Program-made: the position numbers and the translations under genes
The notes under the pieces: model-generated
What the model saw: only the letters and a program-made list of their open reading frames with translations
What the model was told of the DNA's origin: nothing
The model's database searches: none
Part shown: positions 34,058 to 44,201 of the stretch, in pieces
How the letters are laid out: the number at the start of each line of letters is the position of its first letter
Numbering within the stretch: position 1 is the first letter of the stretch
Origin: Massilia frigida
Lineage (GTDB): Bacteria > Pseudomonadota > Gammaproteobacteria > Burkholderiales > Burkholderiaceae_D
Reading direction: 5' to 3'
DNA length: 64,000 nucleotides
NCBI RefSeq assembly: GCF_011682175.1
Contig: NZ_WHJG01000002.1
Span: forward strand, 273,244 to 337,243

Positions 34058-35602
34058 CTACTGCTGCGGGTTGACGCGCTCGATCTTCGAGTGCAGCTTG
34101 TTCAGCCCTGACAGATACGCCTTGGCCGAGGCGACGATGATGTCCGGATCGGAGCCCACGCCGTTCACAATCCGCCCCGCGCGCGACAGGCGCATCGTGA
34201 CCTCGCCCTGCGACTGGGTGCCGTTGCTGATCGCGTTGATCGAAAACAGCACCAGTTCGGCGCCGCTGGCCGCTTCCTTTTCGATGGCGTTGACGGTGGC
34301 GTCGACCGGGCCATCGCCCTCGCCTTCGCACGCGAACTCCTTGCCGCCGATGGCGAACACCACTTTGGCGGTCGGGATTTCACCGGTTTCGGAGCGCTGC
34401 GCGAGCGACACGAAGCGGTAATGCTCGTCTTCCTGCGCGTGTTCCTCGTCCGAGACCAGGGCCATGATGTCTTCGTCGAAGATCTCGGACTTGCGGTCGG
34501 CCAGTTCCTTGAAACGGGCAAAGGCGGCATTGACTTCGGCTTCGGATTCGAGTTCGATGCCCAGTTCGCGCAGGCGTTCCTTGAAGGCGTTGCGGCCCGA
34601 CAGTTTGCCCAGCACGATCTTGTTGGCGGCCCAGCCCACGTCTTCGGCGCGCATGATCTCGTAGGTTTCGCGCGCTTTCAGAATGCCGTCCTGATGGATG
34701 CCGGATGCGTGCGCAAACGCGTTGGCGCCCACCACGGCCTTATTCGGCTGCACGGCGAAGCCGGTGATCTGCGACACCATCTTCGAGGCCGCCACGATCT
34801 GGGTGGTGTCGATGCCGAGTTCCAGGCCGAAGTGGTCGCTGCGGGTGCGCAGCGCCATCACGACTTCTTCGAGCGCGGTATTGCCGGCCCGTTCGCCCAG
34901 GCCGTTGATGGTGCATTCGATCTGGCGCGCGCCGCCGATCATCACGCCGGCCAGCGAGTTGGCGACCGCCAGCCCAAGGTCGTTGTGGCAGTGGACCGAC
35001 CAGATGGCCTTGTCGGAGTTGGGGATGCGTTCGCGCAGGCGGCGGATGGTGGCGCCGAACACTTCGGGCACCGCATAGCCGACCGTGTCGGGGAAGTTGA
35101 TGGTGGTGGCGCCTTCGGCGATCACCGCTTCGAGCACGCGGCACAGGAAGTCTTCGTCGGAGCGGCTGCCGTCTTCGGGCGAGAACTCGATATCGTCGGT
35201 GTACTGGCGCGCGCAGCGGATGGCGATTTTCGCCTGTTCGAGCACCTGCTCCGGCTCCATGCGCAGCTTCATCTGCATGTGCAGCGGTGAAGTGGCGATA
35301 AAGGTGTGGATGCGTTTGCGTTCGGCCGGCGCCAGCGCTTCGGCGGCGCGCGCGATGTCGCGGTCGTTGGCGCGCGAGAGCGAGCAGATGGTCGATTCGC
35401 GCACCGCGCTGGCGATGGCGCGGATGGCTTCGAAGTCGCCCGGCGAGGCGGCCGCGAAGCCGGCTTCGATGACGTCGACGCGCATGCGCTCGAGCTGACG
35501 CGCAATGCGGACCTTTTCATCCTTGGTCATCGAGGCGCCGGGCGATTGCTCGCCGTCGCGCAGGGTGGTGTCAAAAATGATCAGGCGATTCGAATTCGTC
35601 AT
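34058..35602 (-). CDS. leuA: 2-isopropylmalate synthase
   Basis: First committed enzyme of leucine synthesis: condenses acetyl-CoA with 2-ketoisovalerate. At 514 residues it is the long LeuA type. The N-terminal catalytic TIM barrel has [15 protein letters not shown] and the metal site [16 protein letters not shown]; the C-terminal part is the leucine-sensing regulatory domain, ending [20 protein letters not shown]. It lies downstream of pssA and the ilv genes on the same strand, the standard branched-chain cluster of Burkholderiales. Confidence 0.97.
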   Translation of the reverse strand: MTNSNRLIIFDTTLRDGEQSPGASMTKDEKVRIARQLERMRVDVIEAGFAAASPGDFEAIRAIASAVRESTICSLSRANDRDIARAAEALAPAERKRIHTFIATSPLHMQMKLRMEPEQVLEQAKIAIRCARQYTDDIEFSPEDGSRSDEDFLCRVLEAVIAEGATTINFPDTVGYAVPEVFGATIRRLRERIPNSDKAIWSVHCHNDLGLAVANSLAGVMIGGARQIECTINGLGERAGNTALEEVVMALRTRSDHFGLELGIDTTQIVAASKMVSQITGFAVQPNKAVVGANAFAHASGIHQDGILKARETYEIMRAEDVGWAANKIVLGKLSGRNAFKERLRELGIELESEAEVNAAFARFKELADRKSEIFDEDIMALVSDEEHAQEDEHYRFVSLAQRSETGEIPTAKVVFAIGGKEFACEGEGDGPVDATVNAIEKEAASGAELVLFSINAISNGTQSQGEVTMRLSRAGRIVNGVGSDPDIIVASAKAYLSGLNKLHSKIERVNPQQ

Positions 35603-35662
35603 GGCGGCTCCATTGGGCTAGTGTAAGGGCGTGCGCCGGCCGCCATCGAATCGCATCGATGG

Positions 35663-36529
35663 TCAGCGGCGTTCGCTCGGGTCGGCAGGGTCGTCGTCGG
35701 TCTGCACGATGCTCACGGGCTTGCCTTTGGCAAGGCGCCACGCGTACACGGCATAGCCGGACAAACCATAAATAACAAACAGTGGCATCAGTACTTTTGG
35801 CGGGTCGATCGAGACCAGCGCCAGCGCCAGCGCGATCAGGAACACCACGATGAACGGTACCGATTTGCGGAAGTTGACGTCCTTGAAGCTGTAGAACGGG
35901 ACGTTGGTGACCATGGTCAGGCCGGCGAACAGCGCGATGCCCCACGAGATCCAGGGCAGCTCGGCGCCGGAAAATCCCAGGTCGGTCATCATCAGCACGA
36001 AGCCGGCCACCATGGCGGCGGCGGCCGGGCTGGGCAAGCCCTGGAAGAAACGCTTGTCGACCACTTCGATATTGGTGTTGAAGCGCGCCAGGCGCAGGGC
36101 GGCGCCGGCGCAATAGACGAAGGCGGCCAGCCAGCCGAATTTGCCGAGGCCGCGCAGCGACCATTCGTAGATCACCAGCGCCGGCGCTGCGCCGAAGGAG
36201 ACCATGTCGGCCAGGCTGTCGTACTGGGCGCCGAATTCGGATTGGGTGTTGGTCAGGCGGGCGATGCGCCCGTCCAGGCCATCGAGGATCATGGCGATGA
36301 AAATGGCCCAGCCGGCGTGCTCGAAACGCTGGTTCATGGCCATGACGATGGCGTAAAAGCCGCAAAACAGGGCGGCGGTGGTGAAGGCATTCGGTAACAG
36401 GTAGATTCCACGGCGCCGCATCGGGTTGCCGTCGGCATCGACCCGGCGGCCAATCTTGCTGAAGCGGGACAGCTTGCCACCCTTCGCTTTCGGGACTGAG
36501 GGCTTTCTGCGGCGTGGGAATGTGGCCAT
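35663..36529 (-). CDS. pssA: CDP-diacylglycerol-serine O-phosphatidyltransferase
   Basis: Makes phosphatidylserine, precursor of phosphatidylethanolamine, in the inner membrane. The CDP-alcohol phosphatidyltransferase motif is complete: DGLDGRIAR followed by GAQYDSLADMVSFG. At 288 residues with about seven membrane helices it is the integral type II (Bacillus-like) enzyme. The ATG at 36529 is used; an upstream TTG is possible. The partner decarboxylase gene psd, usually next to it, is not in this window. Confidence 0.95.
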   Translation of the reverse strand: MATFPRRRKPSVPKAKGGKLSRFSKIGRRVDADGNPMRRRGIYLLPNAFTTAALFCGFYAIVMAMNQRFEHAGWAIFIAMILDGLDGRIARLTNTQSEFGAQYDSLADMVSFGAAPALVIYEWSLRGLGKFGWLAAFVYCAGAALRLARFNTNIEVVDKRFFQGLPSPAAAAMVAGFVLMMTDLGFSGAELPWISWGIALFAGLTMVTNVPFYSFKDVNFRKSVPFIVVFLIALALALVSIDPPKVLMPLFVIYGLSGYAVYAWRLAKGKPVSIVQTDDDPADPSERR

Positions 36530-36642
36530 ATGTTTCCGTTTCAAGTAATTGGATCGCTTCGTGCGGCCGCGTCCGAAAGTGGACGCGGCGGGTTTGCCAC
36601 TTATTATAGTGGGAGCACCGTCAACTTAGCGATCAGATACTT

Positions 36643-37392
36643 TTACCTGAACTTCACCTTTCCAACAAGACGCATTTGCAGCGTGGTTTCGCCAGGCTCG
36701 AAGCTCGGTTCGGCCACTTCGACCGATTCCGCCTTGGCGGCGCGCATGAACTGCGGCGCAGCATCTTGCTGGCCAGCATAGTTACCGGAACCTTCAAAGT
36801 CCACCGTATCGACCACCGCTTCGGCCAAGGTACGGCCCATGGCGCTGGCGATCGCGGCGACGCGTTCGTTCAGGTTCTTGTAGGTGGCAATGAGGCGCTG
36901 GGCGTCGAGCTTGCGGGTGGTGTCGGGCGAGAGGCCGAAATTGAGGCCGTTCAGGGCCAGGATCTTTTGCACGGCGGCCGTCATCTTCGGCAGGTTGGCC
37001 AGGTTGGTGGTTTTCACTTCCAGATACTGGCCCACGCGCCAGCCGGTCGGCACGAGCGGACGAGGCTGCGGTTGGCCATCCGGACGCGGCACCACTTCCG
37101 GATAGATCGGGTAGGTATAGTAGCCGACCGTTTTGAGGATCGCTTTCGGATCTTCGCGGCGCACGATCTCGGTGCCCTGCTTCATCTTCTGGTTCACGCG
37201 CGAGGCGGCGGCGGCCTTGTCCTTGTCCTGCTCTTCGATAAAGAAGGTGGCGACGACCTGGTCGTTCGGATGGGTGACTTCACCGTAGGCGGGAACAATC
37301 ACCATCGCGCCGGCGGTCGCAAGCTGCGTTTGGGCGTGCGCTTGGGTGGCGAGGGTCAGGGCGGCGATTAATGCAATTTTTTTGAGGGACAT
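36643..37392 (-). CDS. Periplasmic SIMPL-domain protein
   Basis: A 249-residue exported protein of the SIMPL (DUF541) family: signal peptide MSLKKIALIAALTLATQAHA, then GEVTHPNDQVVATFFIEEQDKDKAAAASRVNQKM, GYYTYPIYPEV and WRVGQYLEVKTTNLANLPKM in the family's order. Family members occur in the cell envelope of many bacteria; no enzyme activity is known. It stands between pssA and ilvC but probably has its own transcript. Confidence 0.85.
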   Translation of the reverse strand: MSLKKIALIAALTLATQAHAQTQLATAGAMVIVPAYGEVTHPNDQVVATFFIEEQDKDKAAAASRVNQKMKQGTEIVRREDPKAILKTVGYYTYPIYPEVVPRPDGQPQPRPLVPTGWRVGQYLEVKTTNLANLPKMTAAVQKILALNGLNFGLSPDTTRKLDAQRLIATYKNLNERVAAIASAMGRTLAEAVVDTVDFEGSGNYAGQQDAAPQFMRAAKAESVEVAEPSFEPGETTLQMRLVGKVKFR

Positions 37393-37538
37393 GATTTTCT
37401 CCAGGTGAATGACAAGCACATGAGGCATTTCTACCTCATCAGCTTGGTTAACCCGGACGATACCCGGAATCGGACGGACCACGTACCGTTGTAATCAAAA
37501 TTTGCAAATTTGAGAAGGTTGATTACATCTATTCATTC

Positions 37539-37574
37539 GTCGTTCCCGCGCAGGGCCATGCGCGGGAAAGACGG
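37539..37574. repeat. REP-like palindrome
   Basis: CGTCGTTCCCGCG (37539-37551) pairs with CGCGGGAAAGACG (37561/2-37574) with one mismatch. The core CGTCGTTCCCGCGCAGGG is shared with the outer arm of the element at 3991-4117, so both belong to one dispersed repeat family. Confidence 0.75.
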
Positions 37575-37582
37575 TCTGAAGT

Positions 37583-37611
37583 GTAACGGTACGATCCACG
37601 TGTACCGTTAC
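37583..37611. repeat. Inverted repeat downstream of ilvC
   Basis: Perfect 10-bp inverted repeat GTAACGGTAC (37583-37592) and GTACCGTTAC (37602-37611), starting 9 bases after the ilvC stop. There is no T run, so it is a weak or factor-dependent transcription stop, or an mRNA-stabilising hairpin. Confidence 0.5.
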
Positions 37612-37619
37612 GCCAACAA

Positions 37620-39174
<1,555 letters not shown>

Positions 39175-39175
<1 letters not shown>

Positions 39176-40902
39176 TACAAGTCCTCCGAGCCGAGCAGCA
39201 TTTCGGACAAGCCCTTGCCGGCCTTGACCATCGGCCAGACATTTTCGGACTGGTCAGTAATGAAGTTCATGAACACGAGGCGGTCTTTCATGCCGAAGGC
39301 TTCTTTCAGTGCACCGTCGACGTCGCCCGGCTTTTCGATCTTCATGCCGACGTGGCCGAACGATTCGGCCAGCATCGAGAAGTCCGGCAGCGAATCCATG
39401 TAGGACTCGGAATAGCGCGAACCGTAATCGATCTGCTGCCACTGGCGCACCATGCCGAGGAAGCGGTTGTTGAGCAAAATGATTTTCGGCGTCAGGTGAT
39501 ATTGCTTGCAGGTAGCCAGTTCCTGGATGCACATCTGGATCGAACCTTCGCCGGTGATGCAGGCGACCGTGGCATCGGGATTGGCCATCTGCACGCCCAT
39601 GGCGTACGGCAAGCCCACACCCATCGTGCCCAGGCCGCCGGAATTGATCCAGCGGCGCGGCTTGTCGAACGGGTAGTACTGGGCCGCCCACATCTGGTGC
39701 TGGCCGACGTCGGAGGTGATAAAAGCGTCGCCCTTGGTGATTTCCCAGACCTTCTGGACCACCGATTGCGGCTTGATGACCAGGTCGGAATCGGCGAATT
39801 TCAGGCAGTCGCGCCCGCGCCATTCGCCGATCTGCTTCCACCAGTCTTTCAAGGGGGCGGCATTGACCTTGGCGTCGGCGGCGTCGAGCTGCGCCAGGAA
39901 TTCGATCAGCACGTCCTTGACGTTGCCGACGATGGGAATATCGACCTTGACGCGCTTGGAAATCGACGATGGATCGATGTCCACGTGGATGATCTTGCGC
40001 GGATTGGAGGCGAAGTGTTTCGGGTTGCCGATCACGCGGTCGTCGAAGCGCGCGCCGATGGCGATCAGGACGTCGCAGTGCTGCATCGCCATGTTCGCTT
40101 CGTAGGTGCCGTGCATGCCGGGCATGCCGACGAAGTTGTCGCTCGACGCGCGGTAGCCGCCCAGGCCCATCAGGGTGTTGGTGACCGGGAAGCCGAGTTT
40201 GTCGACCAGCTTGTTCAGCTCGGGCGAGGCATTGGCCAGGATCACGCCGCCGCCGGTGTAGATCATCGGACGTTCAGCCTGCAGCAGCAATTGCACGGCC
40301 TTGCGGATCTGGCCCGAATGGCCCTTGTCGATCGGCTTGTACGAGCGCATCTCGATATCCTTCGGATAGTCGTAGACGCATTTGTGCATGCTGATGTCTT
40401 TGGGGATATCGACCAGGACCGGACCGGGACGGCCGGTGCGCGCAATGAAGAACGCTTTCTTGATCGTGGCGGCCAGGTCTTTCACATCCTTCACGAGGAA
40501 GTTGTGCTTGACGCAGGGTCGCGTGATGCCGACGGTATCGCATTCCTGGAAGGCATCCTGGCCGATCGCAGTGCTGGGCACCTGGCCGGAAATGACGACC
40601 ATCGGAATCGAATCCATGTACGCCGTCGCCAGGCCGGTGACGGCATTGGTGACGCCCGGACCGGAGGTGACCAGGGCCACGCCGACGGTGTTCGAGCTGC
40701 GCGAATAGGCATCTGCCGCATGCACGGCGGCCTGCTCATGGCGTACCAGGACGTGTTGGAATTTGTCTTGCTTGAAGATGGCGTCGTAGATATACAGTAC
40801 GGCGCCGCCTGGATAACCGAAAACGTGTTTAACGCCTTCTTCCGCCAGACAACGGACAAGTATTTCGGACCCCGTGATGGTGGCCGATGATTCGTTGTTC
40901 AT
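39175..40902 (-). CDS. ilvI: Acetolactate synthase large (catalytic) subunit
   Basis: A ThDP-dependent enzyme, 575 residues, that starts valine, leucine and isoleucine synthesis from pyruvate. Catalytic glutamate is in HVLVRHEQAAVHAADAYSR; the ThDP motif is GEGSIQMCIQELATCKQY...NNRFLG; FAD-binding and Mg2+ regions are intact. It heads the ilvIHC transcript; the 511-base leader upstream has no recognised attenuator peptide. Confidence 0.97.
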
Positions 40903-41413
40903 GATACATTCCTTTCAAGACCCATTGGGAGGTGATCGGATGCTCTTTCCTAACGAGATACACGTGTCGCGACAGTGCTCAGGCTTCCCTTCTTTCTGCG
41001 GTCACGTCGATCTTTCACGTACCCATAGATACGTTACGAACCGGCGCTAAACGCAACTCGTTTGGCGTGAGTTTCTGTAGCGATTACTGCGAACCTCTCG
41101 CGCTTGTGGCGCGGGTTAGAGCAAACTGCCTACATATGAAAGCGCGTCACGTCGATGTTGGCCTTGTGTGGCGTTTTCGACTTGACCATACAGCTTCGGG
41201 GTTGCAAAGCGTCATATACCTTACTGCGTTGCACCATTGCGGTCAAGTTAAATCGGCCCGGCACGGCTGCTTTCGTGGCATTCCGCAGGGCAATCACAGT
41301 AAATACCATGCAAAAAGGCGCATTCTTTGCTAGCATGCGTCAGTTTTCTCCAATGCCCACAGGCTATGTACCTGAGGTGCTTCAAGGTTCCGTCACATCC
41401 CACCCCTGTTCGC
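40903..41413. other. Intergenic region upstream of ilvI and the sigma-factor operon
   Basis: 511 bases between divergent operons. It must hold the promoters of ilvIHC (minus) and of the sigma factor operon (plus). I found no leucine- or valine-rich leader peptide, no T-box or riboswitch-like fold, and no clear terminator. Confidence 0.5.
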
Positions 41414-41983
41414 ATGGCCACAGACAAAGAGTTATCCGATTTTCTTGAGAATGTCGAGCGGCGCGCTTTCAAGCAAGCCGTGTACGCCGTCCGCAAGGAT
41501 GAAGCGGCGCTGGATATCGTGCAGGACGCGATGATCAAGCTCGCCGAAAAATACGGAGACAAGCCGGCCGCCGAGCTGCCGATGCTGTTCCAGCGCATTC
41601 TCCAAAACACCATCCTCGATTACTTCCGGCGTGAAAAGGTGCGTAATACCTGGGTCAGCCTCTTCTCCGGCATGGGTAAACGCGAGGGAGAAGACGAAGA
41701 ATTTGATATACTGGAATCGCTGGAGGCGGAACAGGGTTCGGCCTCGGCGGAATCGAGCGCCGACCAGGTCGAGCGCCAGCAGACACTCAGTCTGATCGAT
41801 GCCGAAGTACAAAAACTGCCAGCGCGTCAACGGGAAGCCTTCCTCATGCGTTACTGGCAGGACATGGACGTGGCTGAAACAGCCGAAGCGATGGGGTGTT
41901 CGGAGGGAAGCGTCAAAACGCACTGCTCGCGAGCCACCCATACCCTCGCTGAATCGCTGAAAGCCAAGGGAATAAAATTATGA
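41414..41983 (+). CDS. RNA polymerase ECF sigma factor, RpoE-like
   Basis: A 189-residue ECF sigma factor. Region 2: DEAALDIVQDAMIKLAEKYGD and RILQNTILDYFRREKVRNTWVS; region 4: LPARQREAFLMRYWQDMDVAETAEAMGCSEGSVKTHCSRA. Its stop overlaps the next gene's ATG (ATGA). The order sigma-DUF3619-DUF3106-RDD is a standard Burkholderiales operon; DUF3619 is the likely membrane-bound partner of the sigma factor. The first ATG giving the family's N-terminus (MATDKELSDFLENVERRAF) was used. Confidence 0.92.
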   Translation: MATDKELSDFLENVERRAFKQAVYAVRKDEAALDIVQDAMIKLAEKYGDKPAAELPMLFQRILQNTILDYFRREKVRNTWVSLFSGMGKREGEDEEFDILESLEAEQGSASAESSADQVERQQTLSLIDAEVQKLPARQREAFLMRYWQDMDVAETAEAMGCSEGSVKTHCSRATHTLAESLKAKGIKL

Positions 41984-42372
41984 ACACCGACGATCTGAAC
42001 TTTGCGTACAAGGTACGCCATGCCCTGAACGAGCACCTCGACGACCTGCCGGCGTCGACCAGCGAGCGCCTGGCCGCCGCGCGCGCCGCCGCGATGGCGC
42101 GCAAGAAGCCGCACGCGCCCGTCAAGGCCGCGCAAACCCAGCTGGTCGGCAATATCGGCGCCCTGTTTTCATTTTCCTCGCTCGGCCGCATGGGCGTGGC
42201 GCTTCCCCTGATGGCGCTGGTGGCGGGCCTGGCCGGCGTGTATCAGTACGAAGAGCAGCAGCGCATCGCTGAAATCGCCGAGCTGGACGCGGCGGTCCTG
42301 TCCGACGAGTTGCCGCTGACGGCGTATCTGGACCAGGGTTTCAACGCCTACCTCGCGCAGCGCGGCCAATAA
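41980..42372 (+). CDS. DUF3619 family membrane protein
   Basis: A 130-residue protein with a single membrane helix (GVALPLMALVAGLAGVYQY) between a cytoplasmic N-terminal domain (MNTDDLNFAYKVRHALNEHLDDLP; TSERLAAARAAAM) and a short C-terminal part. The topology and coupling to a sigma factor fit a membrane anti-sigma factor, but this has not been shown for the family as far as I know. Confidence 0.85.
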   Translation: MNTDDLNFAYKVRHALNEHLDDLPASTSERLAAARAAAMARKKPHAPVKAAQTQLVGNIGALFSFSSLGRMGVALPLMALVAGLAGVYQYEEQQRIAEIAELDAAVLSDELPLTAYLDQGFNAYLAQRGQ

Positions 42373-42374
42373 GG

Positions 42375-43205
42375 ATGACGCGCGCGATTCCATCGTCGAC
42401 ATCCCTGGCGCTCGCCCTTGCCTTGTTGGCAACAACCGGCGCGGCGGGCATCGCCACAGCCCAGACCGGTGCACCGCCACCCGCAGGCCCGCCCTTGCAA
42501 GCGCCGGCAGTCGTTCCGGGGCAGATTGTAGCGCCCGTCACCGCCCCCATTTCCAAGCCCGCACCGACACTGACGCCGGTCGTCAAGCCGGCGCCAGCCA
42601 TGGCCGCGCCCGTGGCGATCAAGCCGGCGCCGATGGGCGACAAACTCCTGTGGAAAGACCTGTCGCGCCCGCAGCAGGTCGCGCTCGACCCGCTCAAGGC
42701 CGAATGGGACCACATGGAAACGGTGCGCAAGCAAAAGTGGCTCGATATCGCCAACCGCTATTCCTCAATGAAACCCGATGAGCAGTTGCGGGTGCAGGAA
42801 CGCATGCGCGACTGGATCAAGCTCACCCCCGAAGAGCGGCGCCTGGCGCGCGAAAACTATACCCTGAGCAAAAAGATCGACAAGAGCAAGAAGTCGGTCG
42901 AATGGGAGAAATATCAGCAGTTACCCGAAGAAGAAAAGAAAAAGCTGGCACTTGACGCCGCCGTCGCCAAAAAGCAGGTCACCAACCTGCCGCCGACCAC
43001 GCAGACCAAGCCGCTGGCACCGACCAAGCCGCCTGCCGCTTGTCCGCCAGGCACGATCCGCAACGCCCCGGCTGCCGTGCCGCGCTGCATCGTCAGCTCG
43101 TCCGCAGGCGCGCCGCTGGCCGTGCCGGCCACGCCGCCGGCCGTTACCACTCCACCCATGACACCGCCGGGCAATCCGGCCGCTCCCGTATCCAATGCAA
43201 AATAG
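42375..43205 (+). CDS. DUF3106 family exported protein
   Basis: A 276-residue exported protein: N-terminal signal (SLALALALLATTGAAGIATA), a long Pro/Ala-rich segment, then a compact helical DUF3106 domain (LWKDLSRPQQVALDPLKAEWDHM; KWLDIANRYSSMKPDEQLRVQERM; WIKLTPEERRLARENY), and another Pro-rich tail. Function unknown. It begins 2 bases after the DUF3619 stop with AAGG overlapping the junction. Confidence 0.85.
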   Translation: MTRAIPSSTSLALALALLATTGAAGIATAQTGAPPPAGPPLQAPAVVPGQIVAPVTAPISKPAPTLTPVVKPAPAMAAPVAIKPAPMGDKLLWKDLSRPQQVALDPLKAEWDHMETVRKQKWLDIANRYSSMKPDEQLRVQERMRDWIKLTPEERRLARENYTLSKKIDKSKKSVEWEKYQQLPEEEKKKLALDAAVAKKQVTNLPPTTQTKPLAPTKPPAACPPGTIRNAPAAVPRCIVSSSAGAPLAVPATPPAVTTPPMTPPGNPAAPVSNAK

Positions 43206-43734
43206 CAAGACCCTGGTTGCCACGCCTACCCTGAAACGTCGTTTGATCTGCCTGGTGTACGAGCTGTTCCTGCTGACCGCCGTTGTCATGTTCGGCCTGC
43301 TCATCTTCCTGCTGGTGACCCAGAAAATGAGCCACAGCGTGATCGAGCATGGCCGCACGGTCGTGCTGTTCCTGGTTCCAGGCGCCTATTTCATCTATTC
43401 GTGGACCGGTAGCGGGCATACGCTGGCCATGAAAACCTGGCGCATCAAGCTGGTCAAGGTCGGGCACGCCAGCGTGCCGCTCAAGGCCGCTGTCTTGCGT
43501 TACCTGCTGGCCTGGGGCTGGGTGTTGCCGGCCCTGGTGATTTGCTGGCGTTTTCATTTGACCAGCAAGACCGAGGTGGCGAGCGCGCTGGCGATCAACG
43601 TCGTGGCGTGGGCGATGACCGCGTTTATCTACGAGGACCGGCAATTCCTGCACGACAGGCTGGCCGGCACCCGGCTTATTTCCTTGCCCAAGCCGGTCAA
43701 GGCCGGCAAGGCAGCCAAGCCGGCAGAGGCCTGA
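43195..43734 (+). CDS. RDD family membrane protein
   Basis: A 179-residue membrane protein of the RDD family. R-R-L-I-C-L-V-Y-E-L at the N-terminus takes the place of the R-D-D motif, and GHTLAMKTWRIKLV matches the G-x-T-x-G-K-x-x-x-x-I/L-x-V family signature. Three to four helices are visible. It overlaps the DUF3106 gene by 11 bases, as the third follower of the sigma factor gene. Confidence 0.87.
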   Translation: MQNSKTLVATPTLKRRLICLVYELFLLTAVVMFGLLIFLLVTQKMSHSVIEHGRTVVLFLVPGAYFIYSWTGSGHTLAMKTWRIKLVKVGHASVPLKAAVLRYLLAWGWVLPALVICWRFHLTSKTEVASALAINVVAWAMTAFIYEDRQFLHDRLAGTRLISLPKPVKAGKAAKPAEA

Positions 43735-43745
43735 GCACGGAGCGG

Positions 43746-44036
43746 ATGAGCGACGCCGCATGCCCCCTGTGCGGCCGTGCGCTCGGCAAGGCCCACGTCG
43801 ACCGCCATCACCTGATTCCCAAGACCTACAAGGGACGCGAGCAGTTCGACATTCACAAGATCTGCCACCAGAAAATCCATTCGACCTTCACCGAACATGA
43901 ATTGTTCAAATCCTTCCATACCTGGGAGGCATTGCGGCAGCATGAGGATATTCGCGCGTTTATCGCCTGGGTCGCAAAAAAGGATCCCGCTTATTTCTCG
44001 CGCAACGTGCGCTCGAACAGCAAACGCAAGCGATAA
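43746..44036 (+). CDS. HNH endonuclease-type protein
   Basis: A 96-residue protein with a zinc-binding C-P-L-C-G at the N-terminus and an HNH-like core VDRHHLIPKTYKGRE...IHKICHQKIHSTFTEHEL. Such small HNH proteins occur widely without a demonstrated target. It starts 11 bases after the RDD gene, so it is probably the last gene of the sigma-factor operon. Confidence 0.82.
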   Translation: MSDAACPLCGRALGKAHVDRHHLIPKTYKGREQFDIHKICHQKIHSTFTEHELFKSFHTWEALRQHEDIRAFIAWVAKKDPAYFSRNVRSNSKRKR

Positions 44037-44046
44037 ACCGCGCGTA

Positions 44047-44075
44047 TTGAGTAATCCATAATAATCGGTTAGTAT
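44047..44075 (+). promoter_or_regulatory. Possible sigma-70 promoter of the RING-domain gene
   Basis: TTGAGT (44047-44052), a 17-base spacer and TAGTAT (44070-44075) fit a sigma-70 promoter with four of six matches in each box. Transcription would start near 44083 and include the hairpin at 44148-44185 in a leader of about 120 bases. Confidence 0.4.
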
Positions 44076-44147
44076 TTGCTTGAGAAGGCTCAGGCCGGGC
44101 TTCCTTCTACCCCTGATTCAGTCTGGCCGATTCCCTTCTCACCTTTC

Positions 44148-44185
44148 AAAAACGGATCATGGCGCGTGCCTGCATCCGTTTTTTT
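44148..44185 (+). terminator. Rho-independent terminator or leader attenuator
   Basis: Stem AAAAACGGAT (44148-44157) and ATCCGTTTTT (44174-44183) with a 16-base loop and a T-rich tail. It lies 16 bases before the RING gene start and 111 bases after the HNH gene. It ends the sigma-factor operon or, if the promoter at 44047 is used, acts as an attenuator for the RING gene. Confidence 0.75.
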
Positions 44186-44201
44186 GTTTTGGGGACCCAC
44201 T

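Noticed and set aside
37583..37611. Rho-independent terminator of ilvC
   Set aside because: The 10-bp inverted repeat has no T run on the ilvC strand; recorded only as a repeat.
40903..41413. Possible attenuator leader for ilvIHC
   Set aside because: I found no leader peptide with a run of branched-chain codons and no terminator-antiterminator pair.
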